Assembly: GCA_034112085.1 (NCBI GenBank)
Contig: JAWUWD010000064.1
Span: 1 to 29,063 of the forward strand
Source: JAWUWD01 sp034112085
GTDB taxonomy: Bacteria > Bacteroidota > Bacteroidia > Cytophagales > Cyclobacteriaceae
Reading direction: 5' to 3'
Length of the DNA: 29,063 bases
The notes below the pieces were generated by a model. The model searched no databases and was not told the DNA's origin. It was given only the letters and a program-made list of their open reading frames with translations. The position numbers were made by a program, and so were the translations under genes. Below are positions 15,152 to 23,295 of the stretch, in pieces (positions within the stretch are counted from its first letter, which is position 1; each line of letters starts with the position of its first letter).

Positions 15152-16504
15152 ATGAAATACTTACTTGTGATTACCATTTGTTTTCTATCTCTAACAGCAG
15201 GAGCCCAGAACAATTATTTTCCGAAAACACTCAATATGAGAGAAAGGGCTGAAGTGATTGATTTTTGGCTAGAAGACAAAATCACTCATGAACTTCCAGG
15301 GCTAATGAGAAGATCAGGCATAGATATGTGGGTGATTATCGCTCGAGAATACAACGAAGCCCCTGTAATCAAAACAATGCTGCCAGCGACTTGGCAATCA
15401 GCCAGAAGAACTACCATGCTCGTGGTATATGATCCCGGTCAAGGCAAAAAGTTGGAGACCATGGCAATGGCTCGATACGGAGTGGGTAAACAATTTGTTA
15501 AAGTTTGGGATAAAGAAAAACAACCTGATCAATGGGTTGCACTTGCGGAAATGATCAAATCAAAAGATCCTAAAAAAATAGGGATCAACAAGTCCTCCGA
15601 CTTTGCACTTGCTGATGGCATCTCCTCTACGCATTATGACATGTTCATGAACTCACTAGATGACAAGTACAAAAAGAGAGTAACTAGTGCAGAAAATCTT
15701 GCCATAGGTTGGTTAGAAACTCGTACTAAAAATGAAATGGTCGTCTATCAAAACATCGTCAGAATGGCTCATCAAATCATAGCTGAAGGTTTTTCTGAGA
15801 AAGTTGTACAGCCGGGGATTACCACCACAGATGATATAGTTTGGTGGTATAGGGATCGTATTAGAGCATTAGGATTCACCACATGGTTCCACCCTTCAGT
15901 TTCTATTCAGAGAAAAGATCCTGAATCATTTGAGCACTTGAGGACATTCTCGGATCGACCTGTCGAGCAGATTGTCATGCCTGGTGACTTGCTACATGTT
16001 GACTTTGGCATCACCTACTTAAGGTTAAATACCGACACTCAACAGCATGCCTATGTTTTGAAATCTGGAGAACAAAACATTCCAAGCTTTCTATCTGATG
16101 CTTTCAAAAAAGGAACCCGCGTCCAAGATATTTTAACTTTTCATTTCAAAATCGGAAGCACTGGTAATGAAATATTAAAGAATACACTTGATCAGTGTAA
16201 AGTAGAAGGACTCAAAGGAGTAATCTATACGCACCCTATCGGATATCATGGACATGCTGCCGGACCTACGATTGGCCTATGGGATCAGCAAGGAGGAGTC
16301 CCAGGCAAAGGAGATTACCCTTTGTATCCCAATACGGCTTATTCTATCGAGCTCAATGCCGGAGTGTATATTGAAGAATGGCAGAAGGAAATTCGCATTA
16401 TGCTCGAAGAGGATGCTTTCTTTGACGGAAAAGAAATGAGGTACATCGATGGACGTCAAATGGAGATCATGACTATACCACGAGCATTACATCCGAATAA
16501 GTAA
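15152..16504 (+). CDS. Secreted M24-family metallopeptidase (Xaa-Pro aminopeptidase-like)
   Basis: 450 residues, signal peptide MKYLLVITICFLSLTAGAQ, then an N-terminal creatinase-like domain (about 25-185) and a C-terminal pita-bread domain (about 190-445). The five metal ligands of the family are placed at Asp284 (HVDFG), Asp295 (NTDTQQ), His368 (YHGHAAGP), Glu400 (SIELNAG) and Glu419 or Glu420 (IMLEEDAF). These enzymes remove N-terminal residues, often before proline, and here should act outside the cytoplasm on peptides. It is followed after 85 bases by a DUF885 peptidase on the same strand, with a hairpin between, so the two may form a loose peptide-degradation pair. Confidence 0.93.
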   Translation: MKYLLVITICFLSLTAGAQNNYFPKTLNMRERAEVIDFWLEDKITHELPGLMRRSGIDMWVIIAREYNEAPVIKTMLPATWQSARRTTMLVVYDPGQGKKLETMAMARYGVGKQFVKVWDKEKQPDQWVALAEMIKSKDPKKIGINKSSDFALADGISSTHYDMFMNSLDDKYKKRVTSAENLAIGWLETRTKNEMVVYQNIVRMAHQIIAEGFSEKVVQPGITTTDDIVWWYRDRIRALGFTTWFHPSVSIQRKDPESFEHLRTFSDRPVEQIVMPGDLLHVDFGITYLRLNTDTQQHAYVLKSGEQNIPSFLSDAFKKGTRVQDILTFHFKIGSTGNEILKNTLDQCKVEGLKGVIYTHPIGYHGHAAGPTIGLWDQQGGVPGKGDYPLYPNTAYSIELNAGVYIEEWQKEIRIMLEEDAFFDGKEMRYIDGRQMEIMTIPRALHPNK

Positions 16505-16543
16505 TCTTACTCCATACCCGTTTAGCATTAATCAATATACAAT

Positions 16544-16568
16544 AGATAAAAATTAGTTATTTTTATCT
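16544..16568 (+). terminator. Weak AT-rich hairpin between M24 and DUF885 genes
   Basis: AGATAAAAAT (16544-16553) and ATTTTTATCT (16559-16568) form a perfect 10-bp, AT-rich stem with a 5-nt loop, 22 bases before the DUF885 start. It may attenuate transcription, but the low GC makes a stable terminator doubtful. Confidence 0.3.
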
Positions 16569-16589
16569 TCTAATCACTAAAATTATATC

Positions 16590-18458
16590 ATGTCAAAAAA
16601 ACGTACTTGGAAGTTTTGGGTAGGAAGTTCTACTCTACTCATACTCACTATAGCCATAATTTGGGCAGTCAATCTTATATGGTTTAAACCCTTTAGTATA
16701 AGTCAATTTTATGACAAGGTATTTGTAGAATTTGCGTTAGATGACCCAGAAATGGTAACTCAATTAGGCATACCTGTTCTATACGATATGACTAAAGATG
16801 AATTGAGTGATGCATCGGACAAAAAAAATTGGGAAGACTTCGAAAAACTCAAAAAGCAGTATCAAACTTTACAGAGTTATGATTTTGAAGGACAATCAGA
16901 AGAAAACAAACTTAACACAAAAATATTAGGCTGGTTTTTGGGCAAGCAAGTAGAAGGAGAGAAATTCTTTTATCATGGCTATCCTATAAATCAGATGTTT
17001 GGTGTTCAAAGCAATTTACCAAGTATGATGGAAAGCTCTCATAAGCTCAGAGATGAAAGCGATGTAGAAGCGTATATCTCCAGATTATCCAAATTTGATA
17101 CGAAATTTGATCAAGTACTAGAAGGGTTGAAAATCCGGGAAGAGAAAGGTATCATCCCTCCAAAATTCGTCATAAACAGAATTTTAAGTGAAATGACCGG
17201 CTTCACAGGTCAGAAAGAATCAACTGAGATCAATGTAGAAGTGACTAATGAAGACCCTGTAAAGTCTAACATATTGTATTCAAATTTTGACACCAAACTA
17301 AATGAGATCGAAGGACTGACTGACGAGCAGAAAAAAGAATATAAATCCAAAGTCGAAGAAGAAATAAGAACAACTGTATTTGGGGCATATGGAAATCTTA
17401 TCTCTTATTTTGTCGAATTGAAGTCAAAAGCCACTGATGAAGATGGTGTCTGGAAGTTTCCAAGTGGAGATGAGTTCTACCAGTATCAGTTGGAGCAAAA
17501 CACCACCACAAATTATACTCCTCAGCAAGTTCATGATATTGGTCTAGCTGAAGTTGCAAGAATCAAAACTGAGATGAGTGAAATTTTGACCAGTGAAGGT
17601 TATGCTGATTCAACCAAGACCATTGGAGAGATCATACAGGCTGTCAATAAAGAAGATAGGTTCTTATATTCCAATGATGATGAAGGCCGTAAGAAAGTAA
17701 TAGATGGCTACAATGTAATACTTAGTGAAATAAGTGAGGGACTAGGTGATGCTTTTGATGTGAGGCCAAAAGCAGCATTAGAAGTGAAGAGAGTTCCTGA
17801 ATTCAAACAAGAGGGATCTGCAGGAGCCTATTATGAACAACCTCCTATGGACGGATCTAGAGGAGGTATCTTCTATGCCAACCTAAGGGATGTTACTGAA
17901 ACTGTCAAGTTCGGAATGAAAACATTGGCTTACCACGAAGGTGTTCCTGGCCATCATTTTCAAATTGCCATTCAAAGTGAGCTTGAAGGTGTTCCCATTT
18001 TCAGAACCTTTGGTCTATTTACAGCATATGTAGAAGGATGGGCATTGTATTCAGAAAGACTTGCATGGGAACTTGGTTTCTATAAAGACGATGCGTTTGG
18101 CAACCTCGGTAGACTTCAAGCGGAGATGTTTAGAGCAGTAAGGCTGGTAGTTGATACTGGCATTCATTATAAAAAATGGACGCGTCAAGAAGCTATTGAC
18201 TATATGATCGCCAATACTGGAATGACTACAGGCGAGGTAGTTACAGAAATAGAACGCTATATAGTAATGCCAGGACAAGCATGTGCATACAAGATCGGTA
18301 TGATGAAGATCTTGGAACTACGTGAAAAAGCTAAAGAGCAACTTGGTGATAAATTTGAATTAAAGGAGTTTCACAACGTAGTGCTCAAGAATGGTGCAGT
18401 GCCTCTTGACATATTGGAGGAATTAATAGATGAATACATCAAAACCACTAATTCATAA
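16590..18458 (+). CDS. Membrane-anchored DUF885 family putative zinc peptidase
   Basis: 622 residues. An N-terminal anchor (TM at about 9-31, WVGSSTLLILTIAIIWAVNL) leaves the body in the periplasm. The DUF885 signature YHEGVPGHHFQ holds the zinc-binding set HEGxPGHH at 449-456; a conserved glutamate follows in the helix YVEGWALYSERLAWELG, as in this family's metal site. The C-terminal helical part includes PGQACAYKIGMMKILELREKA, also typical. Members are thought to be oligopeptide-cleaving metallopeptidases; the substrate is not known. It follows the secreted M24 peptidase and ends before a strong terminator. Confidence 0.92.
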   Translation: MSKKRTWKFWVGSSTLLILTIAIIWAVNLIWFKPFSISQFYDKVFVEFALDDPEMVTQLGIPVLYDMTKDELSDASDKKNWEDFEKLKKQYQTLQSYDFEGQSEENKLNTKILGWFLGKQVEGEKFFYHGYPINQMFGVQSNLPSMMESSHKLRDESDVEAYISRLSKFDTKFDQVLEGLKIREEKGIIPPKFVINRILSEMTGFTGQKESTEINVEVTNEDPVKSNILYSNFDTKLNEIEGLTDEQKKEYKSKVEEEIRTTVFGAYGNLISYFVELKSKATDEDGVWKFPSGDEFYQYQLEQNTTTNYTPQQVHDIGLAEVARIKTEMSEILTSEGYADSTKTIGEIIQAVNKEDRFLYSNDDEGRKKVIDGYNVILSEISEGLGDAFDVRPKAALEVKRVPEFKQEGSAGAYYEQPPMDGSRGGIFYANLRDVTETVKFGMKTLAYHEGVPGHHFQIAIQSELEGVPIFRTFGLFTAYVEGWALYSERLAWELGFYKDDAFGNLGRLQAEMFRAVRLVVDTGIHYKKWTRQEAIDYMIANTGMTTGEVVTEIERYIVMPGQACAYKIGMMKILELREKAKEQLGDKFELKEFHNVVLKNGAVPLDILEELIDEYIKTTNS

Positions 18459-18507
18459 TCTCTGAACACTCTTCATAATTATTGATTGTGGCAGCGATAC
18501 AAAGGAG

Positions 18508-18557
18508 AAACAAAAAAAGCAGCATCAAGAATAAACTTGATGCTGCTTTTTTTGTTT
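18508..18557. terminator. Strong bidirectional Rho-independent terminator
   Basis: A perfect 22-bp stem (18508-18529 with 18536-18557) with a 6-nt loop AATAAA. The GC-rich core GCAGCATCAAG is flanked by A7 and T7 runs, giving a U-tract on both strands. It separates the DUF885 gene (plus) and the DUF2911 gene (minus). Confidence 0.93.
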
Positions 18558-18602
18558 AAGTATTGATCTCTATCGCTTGATTATCAACTAAGCTTCAGAG
18601 GA

Positions 18603-19097
18603 TTATTTACTAATAGGGATGCTCAATCTAGCTTTTTCCCAAGCAAAATCTACACTCTTAGCGCTTACACTATAATCGAGTGCTTCTTGATTCTCGCTTA
18701 CAAACTTTGGAGCAATCTCTAATCGAACTACGTCTTGCTTCTGATCATAATCGTATGCACCCCAATCAGCATTTCTCTTGTTGAAAATTACTACCCAATT
18801 ACCCGTTTCGTTTGGAATAATAAAGAATCCATACTTTCCTGCAGGCACAGTCTTACCTCCTATTTTCACTTCTTTGTCAAAAGAAACAGTAGTATTGTTA
18901 TCAGCTCCTGCTCTCCATACTTTACCATAATCTTCCATTCCGCCCCATACTTTTCTTCCCTTCACTGATGGAGCACTATAGTCTATCGCTACTTTGATTC
19001 CATCGACATTTCCCTCAGCCTGTTTTCTGGGGCTTTTTTGTGCGCTTGCCATAAAAGATATGGCCAACAATAATAACAAGACATTTAGCTTTTTCAT
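18603..19097 (-). CDS. DUF2911 domain secreted protein
   Basis: 164 residues with signal peptide MKKLNVLLLLLAISFMASAQ. The mature part matches the DUF2911 pattern: DYSAPSVKGRKVWGG, YGKVWRAGADNNTTVSF, VPAGKYGFFIIPNETGNWVVIFNK and WGAYDYD are all recognisable. Its molecular function is unknown, though the family is widespread as periplasmic proteins in this phylum. It is transcribed alone, ending at the shared terminator. Confidence 0.92.
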   Translation of the reverse strand: MKKLNVLLLLLAISFMASAQKSPRKQAEGNVDGIKVAIDYSAPSVKGRKVWGGMEDYGKVWRAGADNNTTVSFDKEVKIGGKTVPAGKYGFFIIPNETGNWVVIFNKRNADWGAYDYDQKQDVVRLEIAPKFVSENQEALDYSVSAKSVDFAWEKARLSIPISK

Positions 19098-19174
19098 TTT
19101 TGAAACATTATTGGTTAGGATAAAATAAATATAAACTTGTATACGGCAGTTAGGTTTCTCTGTTGCCTATTCTA

Positions 19175-19966
19175 TTATTTGTTTTTAAGCCCTATGATCT
19201 CCTTTTGTAAATCCAAAACAATAGAAGCCAACTGATCTACACTCACTTCTCCTCCAGTTTCACTTTCTCCATCAGGGAACTGTACGCTAATATAAGCTTT
19301 ACTCGCCCAAACTTCCACTACTTCTTCTGGATCAATCTCATAAGGCGTGTATTGCCTATTGTCTGATACCAAAAACAATTTACCTTTTTCGCTTATATAG
19401 TTGAAGACTCTCTTATAAACTACTCCCTCTTTGCGAGTAACGAGTATATAAGTCTTCCCACTTTTGACATACTCAAGATTATCAATATACTCTCCTATAA
19501 TGATGGTCCCTGACAAAAGAGGAAGCATAGAATCTCCTTTGATCTCAAATGCTCTATAAGTACCATTGGTTGGGAGCATAGGCAAGTGGAACTTCGGAAG
19601 TTCTCTGATAAACTCTGGATCCGCATATCCATTGAGATATCCAGCAGCTGCCTTATCAGGTACTAGCTCGATGTTTTCATTTCCTTCTCGATCTACAGTA
19701 ATGGCCAACACCTCAGACCCTCGGCTATTCTTATTGAAACTAAGCTGCTCTTCAGAGAGCTTGGTGACATCGGTATTGATCAACATATCGACTGATAGGT
19801 CGAATACCTCTGCCATCTTTATTAAGTTGCTGATCCTAGGATCAGCACGACCTTCTTCATACGCACCTACCAATGATCTTTTGATACCGATCATTTCAGA
19901 AAACTGTTCCTGTGTAGCGCCTACCTTTTTTCTTAAGTACTTTATATTATCGCTTATGAGTGTCAT
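19175..19966 (-). CDS. XRE-family repressor with S24/LexA-like C-terminal domain
   Basis: 263 residues. An N-terminal Cro/CI-type helix-turn-helix (about 6-62; GATQEQFSEMIGIKRSLVGAYE) is followed by a LexA/CI-type S24 domain. The self-cleavage machinery looks complete: a candidate Ala108-Gly109 cleavage site in KAAAGYL, the nucleophile Ser146 in GDSM, and Lys185 in VVYKRV, 39 residues later, close to the LexA spacing of 37. The protein may therefore be inactivated on DNA damage through RecA, as known for LexA and CI; this is inferred. It is the second gene after an unknown 94-residue protein (10-base gap), behind a promoter with two identical operator-like sites. No phage genes surround it, so a cellular regulon or an isolated accessory regulator is more likely than a prophage. 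Confidence 0.92.
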   Translation of the reverse strand: MTLISDNIKYLRKKVGATQEQFSEMIGIKRSLVGAYEEGRADPRISNLIKMAEVFDLSVDMLINTDVTKLSEEQLSFNKNSRGSEVLAITVDREGNENIELVPDKAAAGYLNGYADPEFIRELPKFHLPMLPTNGTYRAFEIKGDSMLPLLSGTIIIGEYIDNLEYVKSGKTYILVTRKEGVVYKRVFNYISEKGKLFLVSDNRQYTPYEIDPEEVVEVWASKAYISVQFPDGESETGGEVSVDQLASIVLDLQKEIIGLKNK

Positions 19967-19976
19967 GATCTATATT

Positions 19977-20261
19977 TTATCTATCAAAAATGACTAAATT
20001 TTGATTACGAGTTGGTGGTTTCCCTAAAGAATATAAATGTCCATGGTAATAATTATCTCCATTTCTCATTTGGCGCAGTTCACTTCGAATCGTTAAAACT
20101 ACCTCCTTCAAAGAGCTGCCTTTGGGCACCAATACATGACCATATTTTTTGTCTTCATTTTCTTTTTTGGCGTGGAAAGTAATTTGATAATTTCCAGAGC
20201 TCAATCGCTTACTAAATAAGCGCAGTTTATATCCTAATGTATTGTTACTTTGGTCCTCCAT
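19977..20261 (-). CDS. Small unknown protein, first gene of XRE-S24 operon
   Basis: I do not recognise this 94-residue basic protein. It lacks a signal peptide and TM segment. It has strand-like patches (YKLRLFSKRL, NYQITFHAKK, YGHVLVPKG), a helix (LKEVVLTIRSELRQMRNG) and an H/Y-rich stretch NYYHGHLYSLGK. The gene begins 16 bases after the -7 box and lies directly in front of the repressor gene, so it is expected to be under the repressor's own control. Gene order resembles toxin-antitoxin pairs in which a small gene precedes an HTH gene, but the repressor's size and S24 domain make that reading weak. Confidence 0.72.
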   Translation of the reverse strand: MEDQSNNTLGYKLRLFSKRLSSGNYQITFHAKKENEDKKYGHVLVPKGSSLKEVVLTIRSELRQMRNGDNYYHGHLYSLGKPPTRNQNLVIFDR

Positions 20262-20277
20262 ATTCTTTGCCTTTCAT

Positions 20278-20308
20278 CAAAACTAAAATAATTAGTAATT
20301 AAAGCAAA
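20278..20308 (-). promoter_or_regulatory. Consensus Bacteroidota promoter of the XRE-S24 operon
   Basis: On the minus strand TTTG (20308-20305), 19 bases, then TAGTTTTG (20285-20278). This is the full -33/-7 consensus TTTG-N19-TAnnTTTG of Bacteroidota primary-sigma promoters. The start codon is 16 bases further, giving a leader of about 11 nt. Confidence 0.8.
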
Positions 20309-20324
20309 AAATATTAGTAATTAA
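20291..20324 (-). promoter_or_regulatory. Two 12-bp operator-like repeats, 22 bp apart
   Basis: TTAATTACTAAT (minus) is present twice: 20324-20313 and 20302-20291. The second sits within the spacer between the -33 and -7 boxes, and the first just upstream of -33. Each contains the short palindrome ATTA-C-TAAT. The 22-base period equals two helical turns, so two dimers would bind the same DNA face. They are probably sites for the downstream repressor. The upstream copy overlaps the stop codon of the preceding gene. Confidence 0.65.
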
Positions 20325-20839
20325 TTTTCATCCTTGAACCAATCTGCATACATCGGATAGTTTTGAGCCGTTCTAGTGATCACATCTCTCATATTATCAC
20401 CGATATCTTTTACTTTTTTGGCAGGCATACCCGCATATATGCTTCCTTCTTCTACAATAGTACCTGCGAGTACTACAGCTCCAGCAGCGATCACCGAATT
20501 ACTCTTGACCACTGCATCATCCATTACGATAGCTCCCATACCTATAAGTACATTGTCTTCGATCGTACAGCCATGAACAATCGCATTGTGGGCTATCGAG
20601 ACATTCTTACCAATCACAGTAGCTGCCTTCTGATAAGTACAATGGACTATGGCCCCATCCTGAATATTGGTGTTGTCCCCAATCTCTATCCGATTGACAT
20701 CTCCTCTCACTACAGCATTGAACCATACCGTGCAATTGTCCCCCATGATCACCTCTCCTACTACTGTGGCATTATCTGCCAAATAACAATTCTTTCCCTG
20801 GACAGGGGTAAACCCTCTCACTGATTTTATCAACGCCAT
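20321..20839 (-). CDS. Gamma-carbonic anhydrase-like hexapeptide-repeat protein
   Basis: 172 residues of left-handed beta-helix with hexapeptide repeats, such as ATVVGEVIMGDNCTVWFNAVVRGD (over 24-47) and VLIGMGAIVMDDAVV. The three zinc-ligand histidines of gamma-class carbonic anhydrases are at His66 (IVHCT), His84 (IAHNA) and His89 (VHGC). The residues for catalysis are otherwise not distinctive, and many YrdA/CaiE/PaaY members show weak or no carbonic anhydrase activity, so the enzyme function is uncertain. It is transcribed leftwards, divergent from the YceI gene, and upstream of the XRE operon. Confidence 0.92.
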   Translation of the reverse strand: MALIKSVRGFTPVQGKNCYLADNATVVGEVIMGDNCTVWFNAVVRGDVNRIEIGDNTNIQDGAIVHCTYQKAATVIGKNVSIAHNAIVHGCTIEDNVLIGMGAIVMDDAVVKSNSVIAAGAVVLAGTIVEEGSIYAGMPAKKVKDIGDNMRDVITRTAQNYPMYADWFKDEN

Positions 20840-20847
20840 TTTAATAT

Positions 20848-20859
20848 TTGTTTAAACAA
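20848..20859. repeat. 12-bp perfect palindrome TTGTTTAAACAA
   Basis: A symmetric sequence eight bases upstream of the gamma-carbonic-anhydrase start, in the divergent interval with the YceI gene. It may be a regulator site, but it is AT-rich and could arise by chance. Confidence 0.35.
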
Positions 20860-20929
20860 CTGTTAGTTTTATTAGAATTCAGTAAGTTTACACATTAATA
20901 TAAACACAATCATAAAACAGATTACCAAA

Positions 20930-21682
20930 ATGAAAAAAATCAATTTACTATTAGCGATGAGTGCTTTTGCTTTCTTTGCTTGTAACCAACAACCACAAGG
21001 CGAAAATGCTGAAGTAAGTGAAGCTAAAGATGTAAAAGAAGCGGCTGCTGAGGCGGTAAACTATTCTATAGACATCGCTAACAGTAACACTAACTGGATC
21101 GGGAGTAAGCCTGTAGGGAAACACTCAGGAACCATCGCTATCTCTGAAGGCAACTTATCTGTAGCTGCTGGAGAAATCACTGGTGGAAAAGTAACTATCG
21201 ACATGAACAACATTGCTTCTATAGATCTAGCTGATGATGCTGATAGCGCAGGAAAACTTATCGGACATTTGAAATCTGCTGATTTCTTTGATGTAGAAAA
21301 TAATCCTACTGCCGAATTTGTAATAACTTCAGTTCAAGCTTACGATGCTACTGATTCTGTAGAAGTAAAAGAAGAATTCGAGTCTGAGTTCAAGCCTGCT
21401 TCTGCTGATGAGTTTATCGTAGAAAATCCTACGCACAAAGTAACTGGAAACTTAACTTTGAGAGGAACCACTTTGAGCATCGCATTTCCAGCTAAGATCA
21501 CTGTAACTGAAGGTACAGCTACTGCTGAAGCTAAATTCAACATCGACAGAACACTTTGGGGTGTAATGTACGGAGATGAAGCATCTGCAGCTGACAAAGC
21601 TAAAGACAAGTTCGTTTACAATACTGTAAATATCGGGTTGTCATTGAGTGCTAACCAAGAAGCAAGTACAACAGAAATGTAA
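20930..21682 (+). CDS. YceI-family lipoprotein
   Basis: 250 residues with a lipobox ending in Cys18 (FFAC), then an acidic Ala/Glu-rich linker and the YceI lipocalin-like domain (about 44-245: SNTNWIGSKPVGKHSGTI, KSADFFDVENNPTAEFVI, KVTGNLTLRGTTLSIAFPAKI). Members bind isoprenoid-type lipids or polyprenyl chains in the periplasm; no substrate can be inferred here. The gene stands alone, with a Rho-independent terminator 40 bases after its stop. Confidence 0.93.
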   Translation: MKKINLLLAMSAFAFFACNQQPQGENAEVSEAKDVKEAAAEAVNYSIDIANSNTNWIGSKPVGKHSGTIAISEGNLSVAAGEITGGKVTIDMNNIASIDLADDADSAGKLIGHLKSADFFDVENNPTAEFVITSVQAYDATDSVEVKEEFESEFKPASADEFIVENPTHKVTGNLTLRGTTLSIAFPAKITVTEGTATAEAKFNIDRTLWGVMYGDEASAADKAKDKFVYNTVNIGLSLSANQEASTTEM

Positions 21683-22089
21683 TATCGCTTTTATAAAGCG
21701 CTAATAGCTTTAAGAACATTGAAAAATCCCTTGATCATGAGTAATCATAGTCAAGGGATTTTTTTATTTATGGTTTTTTTGATTGACAAATTTTTAGGTC
21801 TTCCTCAAAAGAGAGCAGTGGACTACTTGGTCTCTGATCATAGAAGTAATCATATCAAATAGCATTCTCAAAATGGGTAGATCGTGACAGATTGAGGTTG
21901 TTCTCTTTAATAAAGAATCACCTACTCCACAGACTACATTGAAATTTGACTCAGTATTGCCAATGAATTTGGCTCATGAATCAGTCATTATGGCTTCAAA
22001 AAGCACAAATATCAGAGAGACAGCAAATAAAGACTGACTTATTGAGGTATTAGAAACGAAGATATGAAATTCTTAAAATCAAAAGGGAG
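21683..22089. other. Convergent intergenic region, no gene seen
   Basis: 407 bases between convergent YceI and TlpA-like genes. It has a short hairpin CGCTTT/AAAGCG (21686-21700) and the terminator at 21722-21763. From about 21766 to 22089 I see no open frame, RNA gene or repeat apart from a partly similar AGTAATCATA at two places. Confidence 0.7.
21722..21763 (+). terminator. Rho-independent terminator after YceI gene
   Basis: AAAAATCCCTTGA (21722-21734) and TCAAGGGATTTTT (21751-21763) form a perfect 13-bp stem with a 16-nt loop, followed by further T. The A-run at its 5' side allows use in the opposite direction too. Confidence 0.88.
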
Positions 22090-23232
22090 CTACTCCCCCA
22101 TCAATTCAGCTAGTTTATCATCAAGTGCCTGGCCTCTTAGGTTTTTGGCAACAATCCTCCCCTCTTTGTCTAGGAGTAGTGCAAAAGGAATTGATGTAAC
22201 GTTATAAAGTTTCGCTGCTTCAGATTGCCAAAACTTCAAATCTGAAACCTGTGTCCAACGCAACCCATCTTCGTCTATCGCCTTGACCCAGTCCTCTTTC
22301 TTTCTATCCAATGACACCCCATAAATCTCGAAACCTTTCTTATTGTACTTGTCGTAGGCTCTAACAATATTCGGGTTCTCGGCACGGCATGGTCTGCACC
22401 ATTTAGCCCAAAAGTCTATTAATACATAGTTTCCTCTGAGAGAAGAGAGCGTCACCACTTCACCATCAGGATTGGGAAGTGAAATCTCTGGAGCGAGTTC
22501 ACCAATAGCCAAAAGTTTCATGTTTCCTACTTGATCTACGAACTGCTTCACAAACTGATTCTCAGGAATACTCTCATTGAACTTATTGGCTACAGCCAAG
22601 TAGGTTTTGTAATGTTTATCTTTATCGAGAGAAGTGATCACCTGCAATGCCGTAAGGGATGTACCCATATCTTGAATTTTTGCAGCAGCTAAGAGGTTAT
22701 GAGCATTTTCCATTTCTACATATTTAGCTCGAAGAGCAGCTATGCCAGCTTCATCTTGTTGTTGTTGGGCTTGTTGAAAATCTGTATTCAGTTGTTGCAT
22801 TTCTTCCGATCGTTGAAAACCAGCTTTGAAGGCCTGAAACTCATCAAGAAGTTGGTGATCTTTTGATCCAGAAATTTGGACAAAACCATTCTTTGCATTG
22901 CCATCTACATTAACTTGAATATCATCTGCATCAAGCAGTACGTTCACGAATTGCTTTCCGTAGAAATTGAGACGATAAATCCCTGGAGTTTCCATGGACT
23001 TTTGAAAACTGTAAGTATAATCTTCATTTACAACAATAGTATCTGAATCACCAAGCTGTCCAGTTGCCAATATCTCTTCTAATAATACTGTCCCGCCAAC
23101 CTCTGGAAAGCCTACTGTTCCAGATATTTTGATACCTGATACTACTTCTGATGACTCCTGCCCAGTACTATTGCATGAGACCAATACGGCTACCGCCAAT
23201 AAAAAAATCCACTTATTACTCAATTTCAACAT
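22090..23232 (-). CDS. TlpA/ResA-like thioredoxin-fold lipoprotein
   Basis: 380 residues. A lipobox ends in Cys20 (LVSC), followed by a DUF4369-like N-terminal domain (about 33-130: SGTVGFPEVGGTVLLEE, GIYRLNFYGKQFVNVLLD), a helical Gln-rich linker (QQAQQQQDE), and a C-terminal redoxin domain from about 245 with the active site WCRPC (Cys279, Cys282). It should reduce or shuffle disulfides in the periplasm, as TlpA and ResA do in cytochrome c maturation. It follows alaS after 63 bases on the same strand, so read-through is possible, though function is unrelated. Confidence 0.92.
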   Translation of the reverse strand: MLKLSNKWIFLLAVAVLVSCNSTGQESSEVVSGIKISGTVGFPEVGGTVLLEEILATGQLGDSDTIVVNEDYTYSFQKSMETPGIYRLNFYGKQFVNVLLDADDIQVNVDGNAKNGFVQISGSKDHQLLDEFQAFKAGFQRSEEMQQLNTDFQQAQQQQDEAGIAALRAKYVEMENAHNLLAAAKIQDMGTSLTALQVITSLDKDKHYKTYLAVANKFNESIPENQFVKQFVDQVGNMKLLAIGELAPEISLPNPDGEVVTLSSLRGNYVLIDFWAKWCRPCRAENPNIVRAYDKYNKKGFEIYGVSLDRKKEDWVKAIDEDGLRWTQVSDLKFWQSEAAKLYNVTSIPFALLLDKEGRIVAKNLRGQALDDKLAELMGE

Positions 23233-23295
23233 TCTACTTTATTTTTAATTTATTGGGTAACACACTAATATAAATTATTAGTTCTTAGCACTCAA

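Noticed and set aside
19977..20261. Reading the 94-residue gene plus XRE gene as a toxin-antitoxin pair
   Set aside because: The gene order fits, but the HTH protein is 263 residues with an S24 protease-like domain, and the small protein has no recognisable RelE/HigB pattern.
21766..22089. Hidden small RNA or gene in the 324-base tail of the intergenic region
   Set aside because: No promoter box, stable hairpin or start with a sensible coding pattern was seen; repeated AGTAATCATA is too short to matter.
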